A stretch of 64,000 nucleotides of DNA from Bradyrhizobium algeriense (GTDB taxonomy: Bacteria > Pseudomonadota > Alphaproteobacteria > Rhizobiales > Xanthobacteraceae). Below the pieces are notes generated by a model. That model saw only the letters and a list, made by a program, of their open reading frames with translations. It was not told the origin of the DNA and did not search any database. Numbering within the stretch: position 1 is the first letter of the stretch; each line of letters begins with the position of its first letter. A program made the translations under genes and the position numbers. Positions 1-7,936 of this stretch are shown here, piece by piece. The stretch lies in NCBI RefSeq assembly GCF_036924595.1, contig NZ_JAZHRV010000001.1, positions 5,828,001-5,892,000 of the forward strand, in the 5' to 3' direction.

Positions 1-130
1 CGAGCACCACCAGCAATTTGAGGAGGTTTGCCAATCGGCCGTCGGTAGCAAACTTGTCGATGGCCCAAAAACAGATTGCGCCCACGACCACAATGATCAG
101 AACGCCAATTAGAACTGAAATGATCGCCAT
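1..130 (-). CDS. small hydrophobic membrane protein, C-terminus cut by window edge
   Basis: The reverse strand reads from ATG at 130 into the window edge, giving 43 residues that start MAIISVLIGVLIIVVVGAI. One strong membrane segment is followed by a short polar loop (DKFATDGR) and a second hydrophobic run. This pattern resembles the short two-helix proteins called Thivi_2564-type membrane proteins, but the match is by eye. Function is unknown and the 3' end lies outside the window. The frame is open throughout and the amino-acid make-up is that of a real membrane peptide. Confidence 0.5.
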   Translation of the reverse strand, partial: MAIISVLIGVLIIVVVGAICFWAIDKFATDGRLANLLKLLVVL

Positions 131-624
131 GAGTTATCCTTGGACTTGCTGCTGCCGGGTGCAGCATCCCGAGGCACCGGCCGGGCGTCAAGGGCAAGTC
201 GTGCTAGTTTCGTTGAATTGAGGCTACAAATTCGGGAGCTCCCGCTGGCTGGCTCGTGCCATCAGTTATCCATCAGCGTGCCGATAAGCCTTAGTAGCGC
301 CTGGTGCTCTGGGCCGTTTGCACCGTCTCGGAGGAATTTGCCGATATCCGTGTGGAGATTTGTCCGCCAGAGCTCACGTTTGGCTCGTGTTTCACGACCG
401 GCAACTTCGACGCCGGATCGCGCGTCCACAGCCAAGCGTCGCCATTGCTGCTTTGGTACAAAAGTCGCATACCACTTAATCGAGAGATCGCGCCGCGCGG
501 TTCCTGATTTCACATAGCACCGTCGTGTTGACCTGCCGCAAGCGGCGGAATGGCGCCTTTCCACTCGCGCACGGCCTGCGGAACTTGAGATAACACTGAA
601 AGCGGATGGGGGTCGCACGGTCAG
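131..624. other. 494-bp gap, no convincing gene
   Basis: No recognisable gene lies here. A reverse-strand frame from 618 to 262 (about 118 codons, GTG start) is open and its last 65 residues look protein-like (ending LLRLIGTLMDN). It has no clear ribosome binding site and I know no family for it. It could be a small orphan gene or the remnant of one downstream of the receptor-like gene. Confidence 0.3.
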
Positions 625-1842
625 TTAGGGAGATCGTGCATTTCCAAGGGTTTGGAACAGCGTTTGTCGCCACCAATCGCTTTCGATCTGATCGAGCACG
701 GCGAGATCGAGCATTGGCCGCAAGGTACTGCCCTTCGGCAGCACGATTGCATAGCTCTCGCTGCTGAAGCTGGTGTCGACAATACGAACCGAGGCCGAGA
801 AATCCTTCCGGACGGTCCAGGTCAGAAGCGGTTTGTCATGGACGAAGGCATCGATCGCGCCGCGGCTCAATGCAGATAGGCCGCTTTGAGGGTCCGGAAA
901 TGCTCGAAAGGAAAGTTGCTGACGAGTTAGGTAGTCGGTTGTCGCAGAGTTCGCGACGGCGCCGACGCGCACGGATCGTAAGTCGTTGAAGCCGTGAACG
1001 GCGCCTTCGAGCCCTCGGCGCGTGAGGGTGGAGGTGATACCTGCGGTGAACACGGCTATGGCGATGACGGAAGCGATCATCCACCCGGTTGCGACGATTC
1101 GCCCTGGAAGAGTTGCCGGCGCATTCTGAGCAGCTCCCGCCTGTGTCATGGCGATAGTCGACCACCAGAAGCTGGAGCCGAGCCCCTTGGCTCCTCCGCC
1201 GAAATGTTCCGTTTTCCGGCGTTCCAGTAGCCAAATGAGGAAGCCGACCGCCATCGCAAAACAAAGCAGTACCGCGACAGCCTGGAAGAAGCCGAAGGAA
1301 AGAAGTGCCCGCCCGATCGATACCCAGGCGCTTTCATTGATGGGCACCGCAATCCCAAGTCCGGTGTTGTAGAAGGGTTGCGTAAAATCGACGCTGCGTG
1401 CGCGCCCAGCGGTCACAGTTACTGCCGCGACACCGGCGTCAAGGGTGCCCTTCGCGACGTCATCCAGCAGATCCTGCACGTTCTGGGTCTCGACCAAGCG
1501 AAAGCGCAGATGCGCTCCAGCAGCGATTTTTCTCCAAAGTTCGATGCTGATACCGCCCCAGCTCCCATCCGGCTGCTTCATCGCGAAGGGCGGGGCCTCC
1601 TTGGTCGCCACTACCAATTCTCTGTCAGGGACTGTGCCTTGGGCTCGAACGGCGTTGCAGTCGAGCGCAAGCACCGCCAGCGACAGAACGCATAGCAGGA
1701 GCGGTCGAACTGACGAAATCGCTGGTTTGCCTTGAGAGGCCCGATCTCGCCGCGCTAAACGGCTAAGGGCTTCCGGAGCGAAATCCAGCCCGTCAGAAGC
1801 GCCACGGTGCGGGACTGCCGGAGATTCCTCGAACGAACTCAT
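625..1842 (-). CDS. ionotropic-glutamate-receptor-like protein: periplasmic amino-acid-binding domain split by a channel pore
   Basis: About 405 residues. An N-terminal segment with a signal-like helix (residues 45-65) is followed by half of a type II solute-binding domain (S1, about 76-170, with TAGRARSVDF, where the Arg aligns with the one that holds the ligand carboxylate). Then come a membrane helix (183-206), a re-entrant pore loop (224-245), a second helix (248-274, ending FTAGITSTLT) and the second lobe (S2, with AIDAFVHDKP). This is the order of GluR0-type prokaryotic receptors. The pore reads MTQAGAAQNAP where potassium-selective members have MTTVGYGDxxP, so the filter is not a potassium filter. 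I chose ATG 1842 because AAGG lies 8 bases upstream; ATG 1905 lacks a site. It may be a channel of other selectivity or a non-conducting receptor. Confidence 0.75.
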   Translation of the reverse strand: MSSFEESPAVPHRGASDGLDFAPEALSRLARRDRASQGKPAISSVRPLLLCVLSLAVLALDCNAVRAQGTVPDRELVVATKEAPPFAMKQPDGSWGGISIELWRKIAAGAHLRFRLVETQNVQDLLDDVAKGTLDAGVAAVTVTAGRARSVDFTQPFYNTGLGIAVPINESAWVSIGRALLSFGFFQAVAVLLCFAMAVGFLIWLLERRKTEHFGGGAKGLGSSFWWSTIAMTQAGAAQNAPATLPGRIVATGWMIASVIAIAVFTAGITSTLTRRGLEGAVHGFNDLRSVRVGAVANSATTDYLTRQQLSFRAFPDPQSGLSALSRGAIDAFVHDKPLLTWTVRKDFSASVRIVDTSFSSESYAIVLPKGSTLRPMLDLAVLDQIESDWWRQTLFQTLGNARSP

Positions 1843-2251
1843 AGCGGACCTTAACTTAATACGTATTGGAGATCGGCCGACGGAAGCATTGCTATTTGGC
1901 GGCATTTCGTCATCAGGCGGAGCGCCGACCAGTTCGGCCCGATGCGGAACCGACGCGCCGGAACGAGGTCAAGCTTTCGAGAAGCGGTGACGCGGTGAAT
2001 ATCGGCTTCAACGTACGCTCAACCCGCCCCTCCGCCGACCCATAGCAGACCAATTCAACTGTTCCTTGGGAACTCGTCGCACCTATGGCCGGCGTATCCC
2101 CGTAACCCTTGAAGAATGGATGGCGCACCTTGCTCTCGGCTGACCTGACCGGTACTCGATCTCGGCGAGCAGCTCGGGCTCTACCCAGTGCCCTTATGGG
2201 CGATGCTGACCTGTATCGACGCGAGCGCCTTAACAGCAACTACGGATTAAC
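1843..2251. other. intergenic, about 400 bp, nothing assigned
   Basis: This region should contain the promoter of the reverse-strand receptor-like gene; I could not pick a convincing -35/-10 pair. A reverse frame (2239 to 1913, 108 codons) is open but arginine/serine-rich, and resembles no family I know. Confidence 0.3.
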
Positions 2252-2392
2252 ATGCCACGTATCCTTCTCGCTTCTCTTACATTCCTCGCGATCACCTTGG
2301 TGCTTTTGCTTCACGCGACACACCACGGCGCGCACGCAAATTCGCATTGCGGCTTTTGGACCGAGATTGAGGCAGGACTGTCGTGTCGCTAG
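2252..2392 (+). CDS. possible 46-residue exported peptide
   Basis: ATG at 2252 opens a short frame beginning MPRILLASLTFLAITLVLLL, a textbook signal or anchor helix, then HATHHGAHANSHCGFW and a stop at 2390. Two cysteines lie in the short mature part. There is no strong ribosome binding site and no neighbour that suggests a role. It could equally be a chance frame; the hydrophobic N-terminus directly after ATG is the only support. Confidence 0.35.
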   Translation: MPRILLASLTFLAITLVLLLHATHHGAHANSHCGFWTEIEAGLSCR

Positions 2393-2423
2393 TTAGGCAA
2401 GTGTCCAATCGATCGGTGGCCAG

Positions 2424-2665
2424 TCAGATCTCGGCTTTCAAATTCTTGAAAGCATCCTGAATGTATTTGGCCAGCGGCGCTTGCCGTCCTGCTCGATCCA
2501 CGCGTCGACGGCGAGCCGCAGCCCCTCGAGCCGCCTACGCCTCTTTCGCGAGAACACTACTACCGATTGCGTTGCTTGCCGGGCAAATCACACATGGCTT
2601 GGTCCAGTCCTCGTCGCGAAAATAATTCGCTTCGCGGTTACCCCAAATCACCTCTACAACTCCCG
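2424..2665 (-). pseudogene. possible frameshifted gene remnant
   Basis: The reverse strand carries three protein-like pieces in successive different frames: EVIWGNREANYFRDEDWTK, then RRRLEGLRLAVDAWIEQDGK, then LAKYIQDAFKNLKAEI ending at a TGA (2424-2426). Each is followed by a stop or loses its character when the frame is kept, as expected of a decayed coding region. I cannot name the family. It borders the repeat-rich island, which fits a degraded insertion region. Confidence 0.3.
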
Positions 2666-2869
2666 CCATCCCGCACCCGCTAGAGGGGCGTATCGCGATC
2701 GTCACGGACGTTGGGTGCGGGATGCGATGGACGCGGCAGCGTTGGGCGCGCGAGGGGTCGCAGGGCGGATTTTCCGTGAGCGATTATCCGGCGCGCAGAC
2801 GACCGGCGCTTAAACGCCTTCGCCAGGATTTTGGTCGGCAGCACATGAGCCGGTCGAAGCGTTTTGGTG

Positions 2870-3210
2870 GAGGAAGCCGCGGACGGCAAAGGCGTGTGGT
2901 TCTGGCACCCGTGGCTGGTGTCAAGCTGATGGAGATTTGTCGGCCCCAACCGGGCTAATCGCCAATCCGTCAGCGACGGTGGCAAGAGGAATTCGTCGCC
3001 GGGAAGAGCGCGCTATAAGCCGTAAAACCATTGCGCAGGGAAGGCCGGGTGTTCCGGCGCACCTTGCAGTCACCCGTGTGCATTTTGTGCGCACGACTGC
3101 GGGTGCTGAGGGCACCCGGCTTTCCCTGCGCCCTCTTCGTTTTTCGAGGGCATCGCCGATCGCATGACTTCGGGCGCGTCGCGCCGCGAGAATGCGAAGG
3201 CGTGTCTCCT
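2870..3210. repeat. dispersed bradyrhizobial repeat with nested inverted arms
   Basis: The stretch contains the arm at 3035-3051 (gcagggaaggccgggtg) and its near-perfect complement at 3113-3129, enclosing a second hairpin (cacccg at 3071 pairing with cgggtg near 3100). The text around it, such as aagagcgcgctataagccgt, is what I remember as a multi-copy intergenic element in Bradyrhizobium genomes. The outer limits are approximate. No credible gene lies inside. Confidence 0.6.
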
Positions 3211-3211
3211 T

Positions 3212-3295
3212 GTAGGATAGGTGGAGCGAAGCGAAACCCATCGCGCGCTGCGTCCATCACGATTGATGGGTATCGCTTCGCTCCACCCATCCTGC
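3212..3295. repeat. inverted repeat (gtaggataggtggagcgaag family)
   Basis: Arms at 3212-3242 and 3265-3295 are nearly perfect complements around a 22-base loop. It is related in style to the tagggtgggcaaagcg elements at 22540 and 29354. Confidence 0.7.
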
Positions 3296-3336
3296 GGTTC
3301 TAGCTGTTTGACATTCGAATCCGAAATCGCAGCCGC

Positions 3337-3443
3337 GTCATTGCCTGCGACAAACGCGAAGCGTTTGCGCAAGGGAGCGAAGCGACGAAGCAATCCATTC
3401 TTTCTTTACAGCCTGTGGATTGCTTCGCTTCGCTCGCAATGAC
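3337..3443. repeat. inverted repeat, gcaatgac family, copy 1
   Basis: It begins gtcattgcctgcgacaaacg and ends gattgcttcgcttcgctcg-caatgac; the ends are complements of each other. Two further copies occur at 9390-9498 (reversed) and 23475-23580. Confidence 0.75.
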
Positions 3444-3455
3444 GGCGCCGCCGCC

Positions 3456-3635
3456 TCACCCCGACCGGCGGTTGCTCGTGTTCTGCGTCATGTTGCCGTG
3501 CTCGGCCTGTTCGCGGATGTTGTTCTTCTCGTCGTCGCGATGGCCCTTGGTGGTATCGAGCGGAACGCTGGGCGCGCTGCCGGGGCCCTTGTGGCTCTGG
3601 TTATCTTGCGGGACGGGCGGAACGGGTTTCGTCAT
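3456..3635 (-). CDS. small hydrophilic conserved hypothetical protein (59 aa)
   Basis: The reverse frame begins MTKPVPPVPQDNQSHKGPGS and is Pro/Gln/Asn-rich and polar throughout (KGHRDDEKNNIREQAEHGN), with no membrane segment or cysteine. Sequences of this type are common as single small genes in Bradyrhizobium. Two adjacent ATGs exist (3638 and 3635); I chose 3635 because GGAG sits about six bases upstream of it. Role unknown; the composition suggests an intrinsically disordered protein. The overlapping forward frame (3420-3974) is the shadow. Confidence 0.7.
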   Translation of the reverse strand: MTKPVPPVPQDNQSHKGPGSAPSVPLDTTKGHRDDEKNNIREQAEHGNMTQNTSNRRSG

Positions 3636-3974
3636 CATGGTCTCCGTTATCAATCGAAAGCAACGCCGGCCGTGGAGGGATCGTTCCCCGGAACGGTTGC
3701 ATGCAACGGCGCATGCATTGTCGCCGGCCGCAAAAACCCATGCCACCGATTTCGGCGCGGCTCGGTGATCTTCGAACAGAAGGACGCCCCCGGAAGCGGC
3801 GCTCGGAAAGCAATAAGATACCGCCCCGCGCCCCTTCCCGCCGCACGGCCCGTAGCAGTGAACCATTTCGAAACCATCGCGACAGATACTTTAGTTCCTT
3901 TGGCTGATACTTCTGCCGTTCCGTTCACAATGGGGCCGGCCGCAAGAGCCGATCGAGCACAGGTAGGTGGGCGA

Positions 3975-4424
3975 ATGACCGAGGGATCAAATCGTCAGCA
4001 CGTGCTGGATTTCCTCAACGTCCTGTATTCCGGCGATGTCGAGGCCGCGCTGGAGCGCTGCACCGACGACATCGAATTTCTCGCCAACGCCCCGATCGAC
4101 ATCCTGCCGCACATGGGCCATCGCCGCGGCAAGGCCGAAATGCGCGAGATGTGGAATGCGGTGCGCGCCCGCTATTCCGAGCTGCGCTGCGAGGTGCCGA
4201 TGCTGGTCACCGAGAACGACAAGGCGTCCGCGTTCATCCGCGTGTTCTTCCGCAAGAGCATCAATCAGCGCATGGTGCAGTTCGACATCGCCGGCTTCTA
4301 CACGCTGCGCAACGGCAAGATCAGCCATATCAGGGAAGTCATCGACACCTTCGATCTGGTCCAGCAACTGCTCGAACGCGATATCGCCGCGATCCTGACC
4401 GGCAGGCGGCCGGACCCGATCTAG
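3975..4424 (+). CDS. NTF2/SnoaL-fold protein, first of two related copies
   Basis: 149 residues. The sequence has the cone-barrel SnoaL layout: an N-terminal helix (HVLDFLNVLYSGDVEAAL), a strand with the hydrophobic pocket (APIDILPHMGHRRGKAEM) and a C-terminal sheet ending HIREVIDTFDLVQQLLERD. Proteins of this fold are enzymes or ligand-binding modules, and sequence alone does not give the substrate. I placed the start at ATG 3975; the same frame is open upstream to 3420, but that part overlaps the small gene on the other strand and looks random. A related gene lies at 5115, sharing PID-x(4)-G-x-RRGKA and DTFDLV-x-Q. Confidence 0.8.
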   Translation: MTEGSNRQHVLDFLNVLYSGDVEAALERCTDDIEFLANAPIDILPHMGHRRGKAEMREMWNAVRARYSELRCEVPMLVTENDKASAFIRVFFRKSINQRMVQFDIAGFYTLRNGKISHIREVIDTFDLVQQLLERDIAAILTGRRPDPI

Positions 4425-4438
4425 CGTCTACGCACTCC

Positions 4439-4561
4439 GTCATTCCGGGGCGCGTCGAAGACGCGAACCTCAGATGTGCAATTGCACATCGGGGAATCTC
4501 GAGATTCCACAATGTGCAATTGCACATTGGGGTTCGATGCTACGCATCGCCCCGGAATGAC
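4439..4561. repeat. gtcattccggg inverted repeat containing two 18-bp palindromes
   Basis: The ends gtcattccgg and ccggaatgac are complementary. Inside are gatgtgcaattgcacatc (4473-4490) and aatgtgcaattgcacatt (4511-4528), both perfect palindromes. It follows directly on a stop codon. A second member without these palindromes is at 29873-29953. Confidence 0.75.
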
Positions 4562-4662
4562 AGATGAAATGCGGAACGCTTCGCCGGATATTCCAAACGC
4601 CATTGAACCTGATCGCCTCCTCCGTGACACACCACAAGGCTGTTTCCGGACACGAAGAACAC

Positions 4663-4929
4663 ATGAAGATCGCATTGCTGACCTTGCTTGGTTTGGCGTT
4701 GGGGACCTTGGGAGGCGCGGCACTGGGCGTCGGGGCCGGCCTCGCCTGGGTGCAAATCTTCAAAACCACGAGTTTTGAAGGCTATAGCGGGATGCTGGTG
4801 TTCTTCACCTTCATGCCGCTGGGGGCCGCGATCGGCGGCATTGGCGGCGCCCTGCTGTTCGGCATCATCGCCGTTCGCGACGCCGAAATCGCTATCGAGC
4901 GGCAGCCGCTGCGCGGTCATGACCGTTAA
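4663..4929 (+). CDS. small Gly-rich two-helix membrane protein (88 aa)
   Basis: The frame from ATG 4663 begins MKIALLTLLGLALGTLGGAA and has two long hydrophobic Gly/Ala-rich helices (about residues 3-32 and 45-70), then a polar tail (RDAEIAIERQPLRGHDR). The upstream extension to 4564 runs into the repeat and is unlikely. The helices resemble those of small inner-membrane proteins of unknown function. It lies between the two NTF2-fold genes on the same strand but separated from both, so an operon is not evident. Confidence 0.6.
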   Translation: MKIALLTLLGLALGTLGGAALGVGAGLAWVQIFKTTSFEGYSGMLVFFTFMPLGAAIGGIGGALLFGIIAVRDAEIAIERQPLRGHDR

Positions 4930-5114
4930 GTGATCGGCAAACGGCCGGAAACCGCCGCATTTGTGCAATGCAAAAACGGCAATTGCGTTTTGGCCATGGT
5001 CCTCTATTTGTAGCTGCAACAGTGAAGTTCAGCATTTCGGCCCGGCGTCGATGAAGACGCCCCATTTGGGCGCGACTGCTGTTTTGAAAATCCAGTTTCA
5101 AGGACCAGACCAAA

Positions 5115-5549
5115 ATGACAGAGCATAGTCTCTGGCGTTTTTCGCGCGCGTTGCATCGCGCGATCAACGAACGCCAGCCCGCCGATCTTGAAGCCCTGCT
5201 CGACGAGGACATTGACTGGGCGATCTTTGGCCCGATCGACATGTACCCGTTCTTCGGCTCGCGCCGCGGCAAGGCGGCCGTGATCGATGTGATCAGGCAG
5301 ATCGCCGACAACTTCCGCGTCCACCGCTTCGACCGCGAATCGATCATGCTGGGCGTGGATTCGGCCGCCTCGATGATGCGCTATTCGCTGACCGCGCTGG
5401 ATTCGAACAAGCCGATCAGCCTGCGCATCGCCCATTTCGCCCAGTTCAGGGCCGGCCGCCTGACCAATTTCCGCGTGCTGGTCGATACCTTCGATCTGGT
5501 CGAGCAGACCGTGGGCTATCCGATCCACCTGCCGCGCATGGCGGTCTAG
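5115..5549 (+). CDS. NTF2/SnoaL-fold protein, second of two related copies
   Basis: 144 residues beginning MTEHSLWRFSRALHRAINER. It has the same fold signature as the gene at 3975: a helical start, FGPIDMYPFFGSRRGKAAV for the pocket strand and helix, and a C-terminal sheet ending RVLVDTFDLVEQTVG. The shared GPID/PID...RRGKA and V-DTFDLV-Q segments mark the two as paralogs that have diverged. Typical members bind small hydrophobic ligands or act as isomerases or cyclases; no catalytic pair can be assigned here. Upstream AAGGACCAGACCAAAATG offers only a modest ribosome binding site. Confidence 0.8.
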   Translation: MTEHSLWRFSRALHRAINERQPADLEALLDEDIDWAIFGPIDMYPFFGSRRGKAAVIDVIRQIADNFRVHRFDRESIMLGVDSAASMMRYSLTALDSNKPISLRIAHFAQFRAGRLTNFRVLVDTFDLVEQTVGYPIHLPRMAV

Positions 5550-5581
5550 TTCACATCTAGCTCACGTCAATCGATTCCAAT

Positions 5582-5706
5582 CGTCATGCCCGGGCGCGCA
5601 AATCGCATCTTCCCGCCTGGGCATCCACGTCTTCCTTCGCCAGCCCCAAGGGGGCGTGGATGGCCGGGTCATCGGGCGCTGTGACGCGCTGTGCCCGGCC
5701 ATGACG
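5582..5706. repeat. cgtcatgcccggg inverted repeat, copy 1
   Basis: Starts cgtcatgcccgggc and ends gcccggccatgacg. Relatives are at 10629-10742 and 30194-30277. It lies between two genes on the same strand and could act as a transcript end or an RNA-stability hairpin. Confidence 0.7.
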
Positions 5707-5796
5707 TTCGCGTGAAGCGAGCAAGATCGTTGCACCCGCCATAATTTCGCGACAGAGCGAACGCATTCTGGGCGAGACTTGGAATGCGGGCGGGCA

Positions 5797-6711
5797 ATGA
5801 TTCCCAAAATGCGATTTGGCTGGGCACGGCTGCCATTGCTGGTGGCCGGCATCACTTTGGCTTCGATACTGGCGGCAGCGGCACAAACGCCGCTGGCGGA
5901 CGACGATGCGGACATGCCTGAGGCGGAAGAGACCGAGGCGGCTCCCAGCGTCAACGACGTCGACATCATGAAGGACATCGACGTCAGCAAGCTCGACTGG
6001 AGCCTGCTCAATGTCGATGCGTCGACCATGACCGGTCCGGCGCCGAAGGGAAGCGGCGCGTCGAAAGCCGCCGGCAGCGCGGAAGCCGCGTGGTCCGCCA
6101 ATGAAAGGGCGAACGGCACGTCCGCGGTGTCGGTCAAGCAATCCATCACGCCGTTCTGGGACACGCGCATCGGCGCCGACATGACGGTCGCACGGCAAGG
6201 CACGGCGACGACATCCGAACTGCTCTCGGAAAAACTCGCCAATGGCGGCAGCCTGCCGCAATCGTCCGGCACCGCATGGGCGGCGATCACGGCCCCCGGC
6301 GTTGCCTCGATCTGGGACAAGACCTCGGTCGAAGCCCGCGTCGATCCCGGATCCGAGCAGAGCAGGCTCGGCACCTCCTTGAGCAAATCGCTGCCGCTCA
6401 GCGAGCAATATTCGGTGACCCTGAAGAACGACTACAACCTGATCCAGCAGGGCATCGTGCCGGTGCCCGGCATCGTCAGCCATCCGGCCCGCAGCTATGA
6501 GACCGATCAATCCGCGAGGCTCAGCATCAGCGACACCGGCACCAGCCTGATCGCCGGGCAGACCCTTTCGACCTCGGATGACAAATGGCTGCGCAAGGTC
6601 GGCGCCGAGCAGAAACTGTTCGACGGCGTCACCATCTCGGGCTCGATCGGCGAAACGCCGTCCGGCGCCGCCAACAAGAGCCTCAGCGCAGGGTTCAAAC
6701 GCAGCTGGTAA
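5797..6711 (+). CDS. exported protein of unknown function, possible outer-membrane barrel
   Basis: 304 residues from ATG 5797. The N-terminus has a signal peptide (RFGWARLPLLVAGITLAS, cleavage likely near AAAAQT), then an acidic segment (DDDADMPEAEETE), a Ser/Ala-rich linker and a C-terminal half of alternating polar and apolar strands with many Ser/Thr. It ends LSAGFKRSW, and the aromatic last residue is typical of outer-membrane beta proteins. I recognise it as the sort of conserved hypothetical protein found in Bradyrhizobium but know no function. ATG 5809 is an alternative start that would still keep the signal peptide. Confidence 0.6.
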   Translation: MIPKMRFGWARLPLLVAGITLASILAAAAQTPLADDDADMPEAEETEAAPSVNDVDIMKDIDVSKLDWSLLNVDASTMTGPAPKGSGASKAAGSAEAAWSANERANGTSAVSVKQSITPFWDTRIGADMTVARQGTATTSELLSEKLANGGSLPQSSGTAWAAITAPGVASIWDKTSVEARVDPGSEQSRLGTSLSKSLPLSEQYSVTLKNDYNLIQQGIVPVPGIVSHPARSYETDQSARLSISDTGTSLIAGQTLSTSDDKWLRKVGAEQKLFDGVTISGSIGETPSGAANKSLSAGFKRSW

Positions 6712-6893
6712 GGCCCGGAATTGTCCCGATTTGACGCGTTTTCCGGGCTGGACACGCCGCCCCTCGAGAATGATCCAGCATTGCCGCAGATTGGCCAAGA
6801 TGCGGCCAAAATCGGCAGCGCAGATGGGAACGCTCCACTTCGTCGTGCGGGGGACGTCCGCGCTCGCCTGAAAGCGAAACAGAGGAATTGCCG

Positions 6894-7310
6894 ATGAACG
6901 CCACCATTCGCCCCGAACAGATTGATGAAACCCCGGAGGTCGACAACGATCTCGCCGCCGTATCAGAAGTCGAGGCCGGCATCCGCGAATTCGTTCGCAA
7001 CGACATCGCCTATCTGCGCCGCCCCGCGGTCGCCCCGGACACCGCGCCGCTCGATCCGAACGCGGAAGCCACCGTCAACAACGTCAATTCGCTGATCCAG
7101 CGGGTCGCCGGTACCTCGCTTGCGGAAATCGAGAAGCTGATTTCCGAACTCGAAAGCCTCCGCGACCTGCTGCATGCCGAAGGCCAGCGCGTCCAGCGCG
7201 AAATCTCGGGCTATGCCCAGCTCAGCCAGGCCGCGATGAAGTCGACGCGCATGATCTCCGACAACGTCACGCAGTGGAAGCGCGCCGCCGACGGTCTGCG
7301 CAACAGCTAA
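6894..7310 (+). CDS. hypothetical coiled-coil protein (138 aa)
   Basis: ATG 6894 follows GAGGAA with correct spacing, which decides the start. The protein is acidic at the N-terminus (MNATIRPEQIDETPEVDNDL) and ends in a long amphipathic helix (IEKLISELESLRDLLHAEGQRV...) likely to form a coiled coil. No membrane segment or signal peptide. It is a single gene followed by a clear intrinsic terminator. Function unknown; this type of protein is restricted to Bradyrhizobiaceae as far as I recall. Confidence 0.65.
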   Translation: MNATIRPEQIDETPEVDNDLAAVSEVEAGIREFVRNDIAYLRRPAVAPDTAPLDPNAEATVNNVNSLIQRVAGTSLAEIEKLISELESLRDLLHAEGQRVQREISGYAQLSQAAMKSTRMISDNVTQWKRAADGLRNS

Positions 7311-7337
7311 GCGTGATCGTTGCAAAAATCTGACACT

Positions 7338-7371
7338 CCGCCGCGTTCCGTAACTGAGCGCGGCGGTTTTG
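7338..7371 (+). terminator. intrinsic terminator
   Basis: ccgccgcg (7338-7345) pairs with cgcggcgg (7359-7366) across a 13-base loop and is followed by tttt. It ends the coiled-coil gene. Confidence 0.75.
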
Positions 7372-7467
7372 TTTGGCTGTGCTCGATCTGAACTTTATAA
7401 ACACGCTCGCGTCCAAAGACGGATGTCGTCACGTGACGGCAGGCACCTTTTGGGGACACTACCTGCG

Positions 7468-7605
7468 ATGCAAAACGTTCAGCCAGACAACATGAATTCA
7501 ATGCCGCTGCGCCAGTCGTCGCACAGCATGGGCACGATCGTGATCCGCTTCATCGGACTGCTGACGCTTGCGGTCGTGGTAATGACGCTGATCTGGAGCC
7601 GCTGA
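7468..7605 (+). CDS. small single-helix membrane protein (45 aa)
   Basis: From ATG 7468 the frame reads a polar N-terminus (MQNVQPDNMNSMPLRQSSHS) then one membrane helix (IVIRFIGLLTLAVVVMTLIW) and stops at SR. ATG 7492 or 7501 are alternative starts. Small proteins of this build are frequent in this genus; role unknown. A similar-sized gene lies convergently at 7654-7797. Confidence 0.5.
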   Translation: MQNVQPDNMNSMPLRQSSHSMGTIVIRFIGLLTLAVVVMTLIWSR

Positions 7606-7653
7606 ACTTCTTCAGCGCTCTTGGCTATCAGATCACTGCGATCCGATCCGCAA

Positions 7654-7797
7654 CTACTGGCGGACGAACGCGGTGTCCTCGATCGTGTAGACACCGTCGG
7701 CGTAGCTTTTCACCACCATCGTGGCGGTCAGCATCACCGCCATCGTGACGGTTGCGAAAATAAAGCCGACGAATTTCAGGCTGCCGCGATCTGCCAT
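7654..7797 (-). CDS. small single-helix membrane protein (47 aa)
   Basis: The reverse frame begins MADRGSLKFVGFIFATVTMA, continues through one membrane helix and ends with a periplasmic-type tail (KSYADGVYTIEDTAFVRQ). GAGGGG lies 7-12 bases upstream of ATG 7797 and fixes the start; the longer frame to 7863 is not needed. I recognise the pattern as a conserved small bradyrhizobial protein of unknown role. Confidence 0.6.
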   Translation of the reverse strand: MADRGSLKFVGFIFATVTMAVMLTATMVVKSYADGVYTIEDTAFVRQ

Positions 7798-7936
7798 CGT
7801 CATCCCCTCGGTACTTCCCCTGAGACGCATTTGGCAGCCAGAAAGTTCAAAATGCGTTAGCAAATAATCCGTTCCGTGGAGTCATGGATTACAATGACCT
7901 AACGGGACAATTCGCTAACCATGTGCCGGGCTACGA

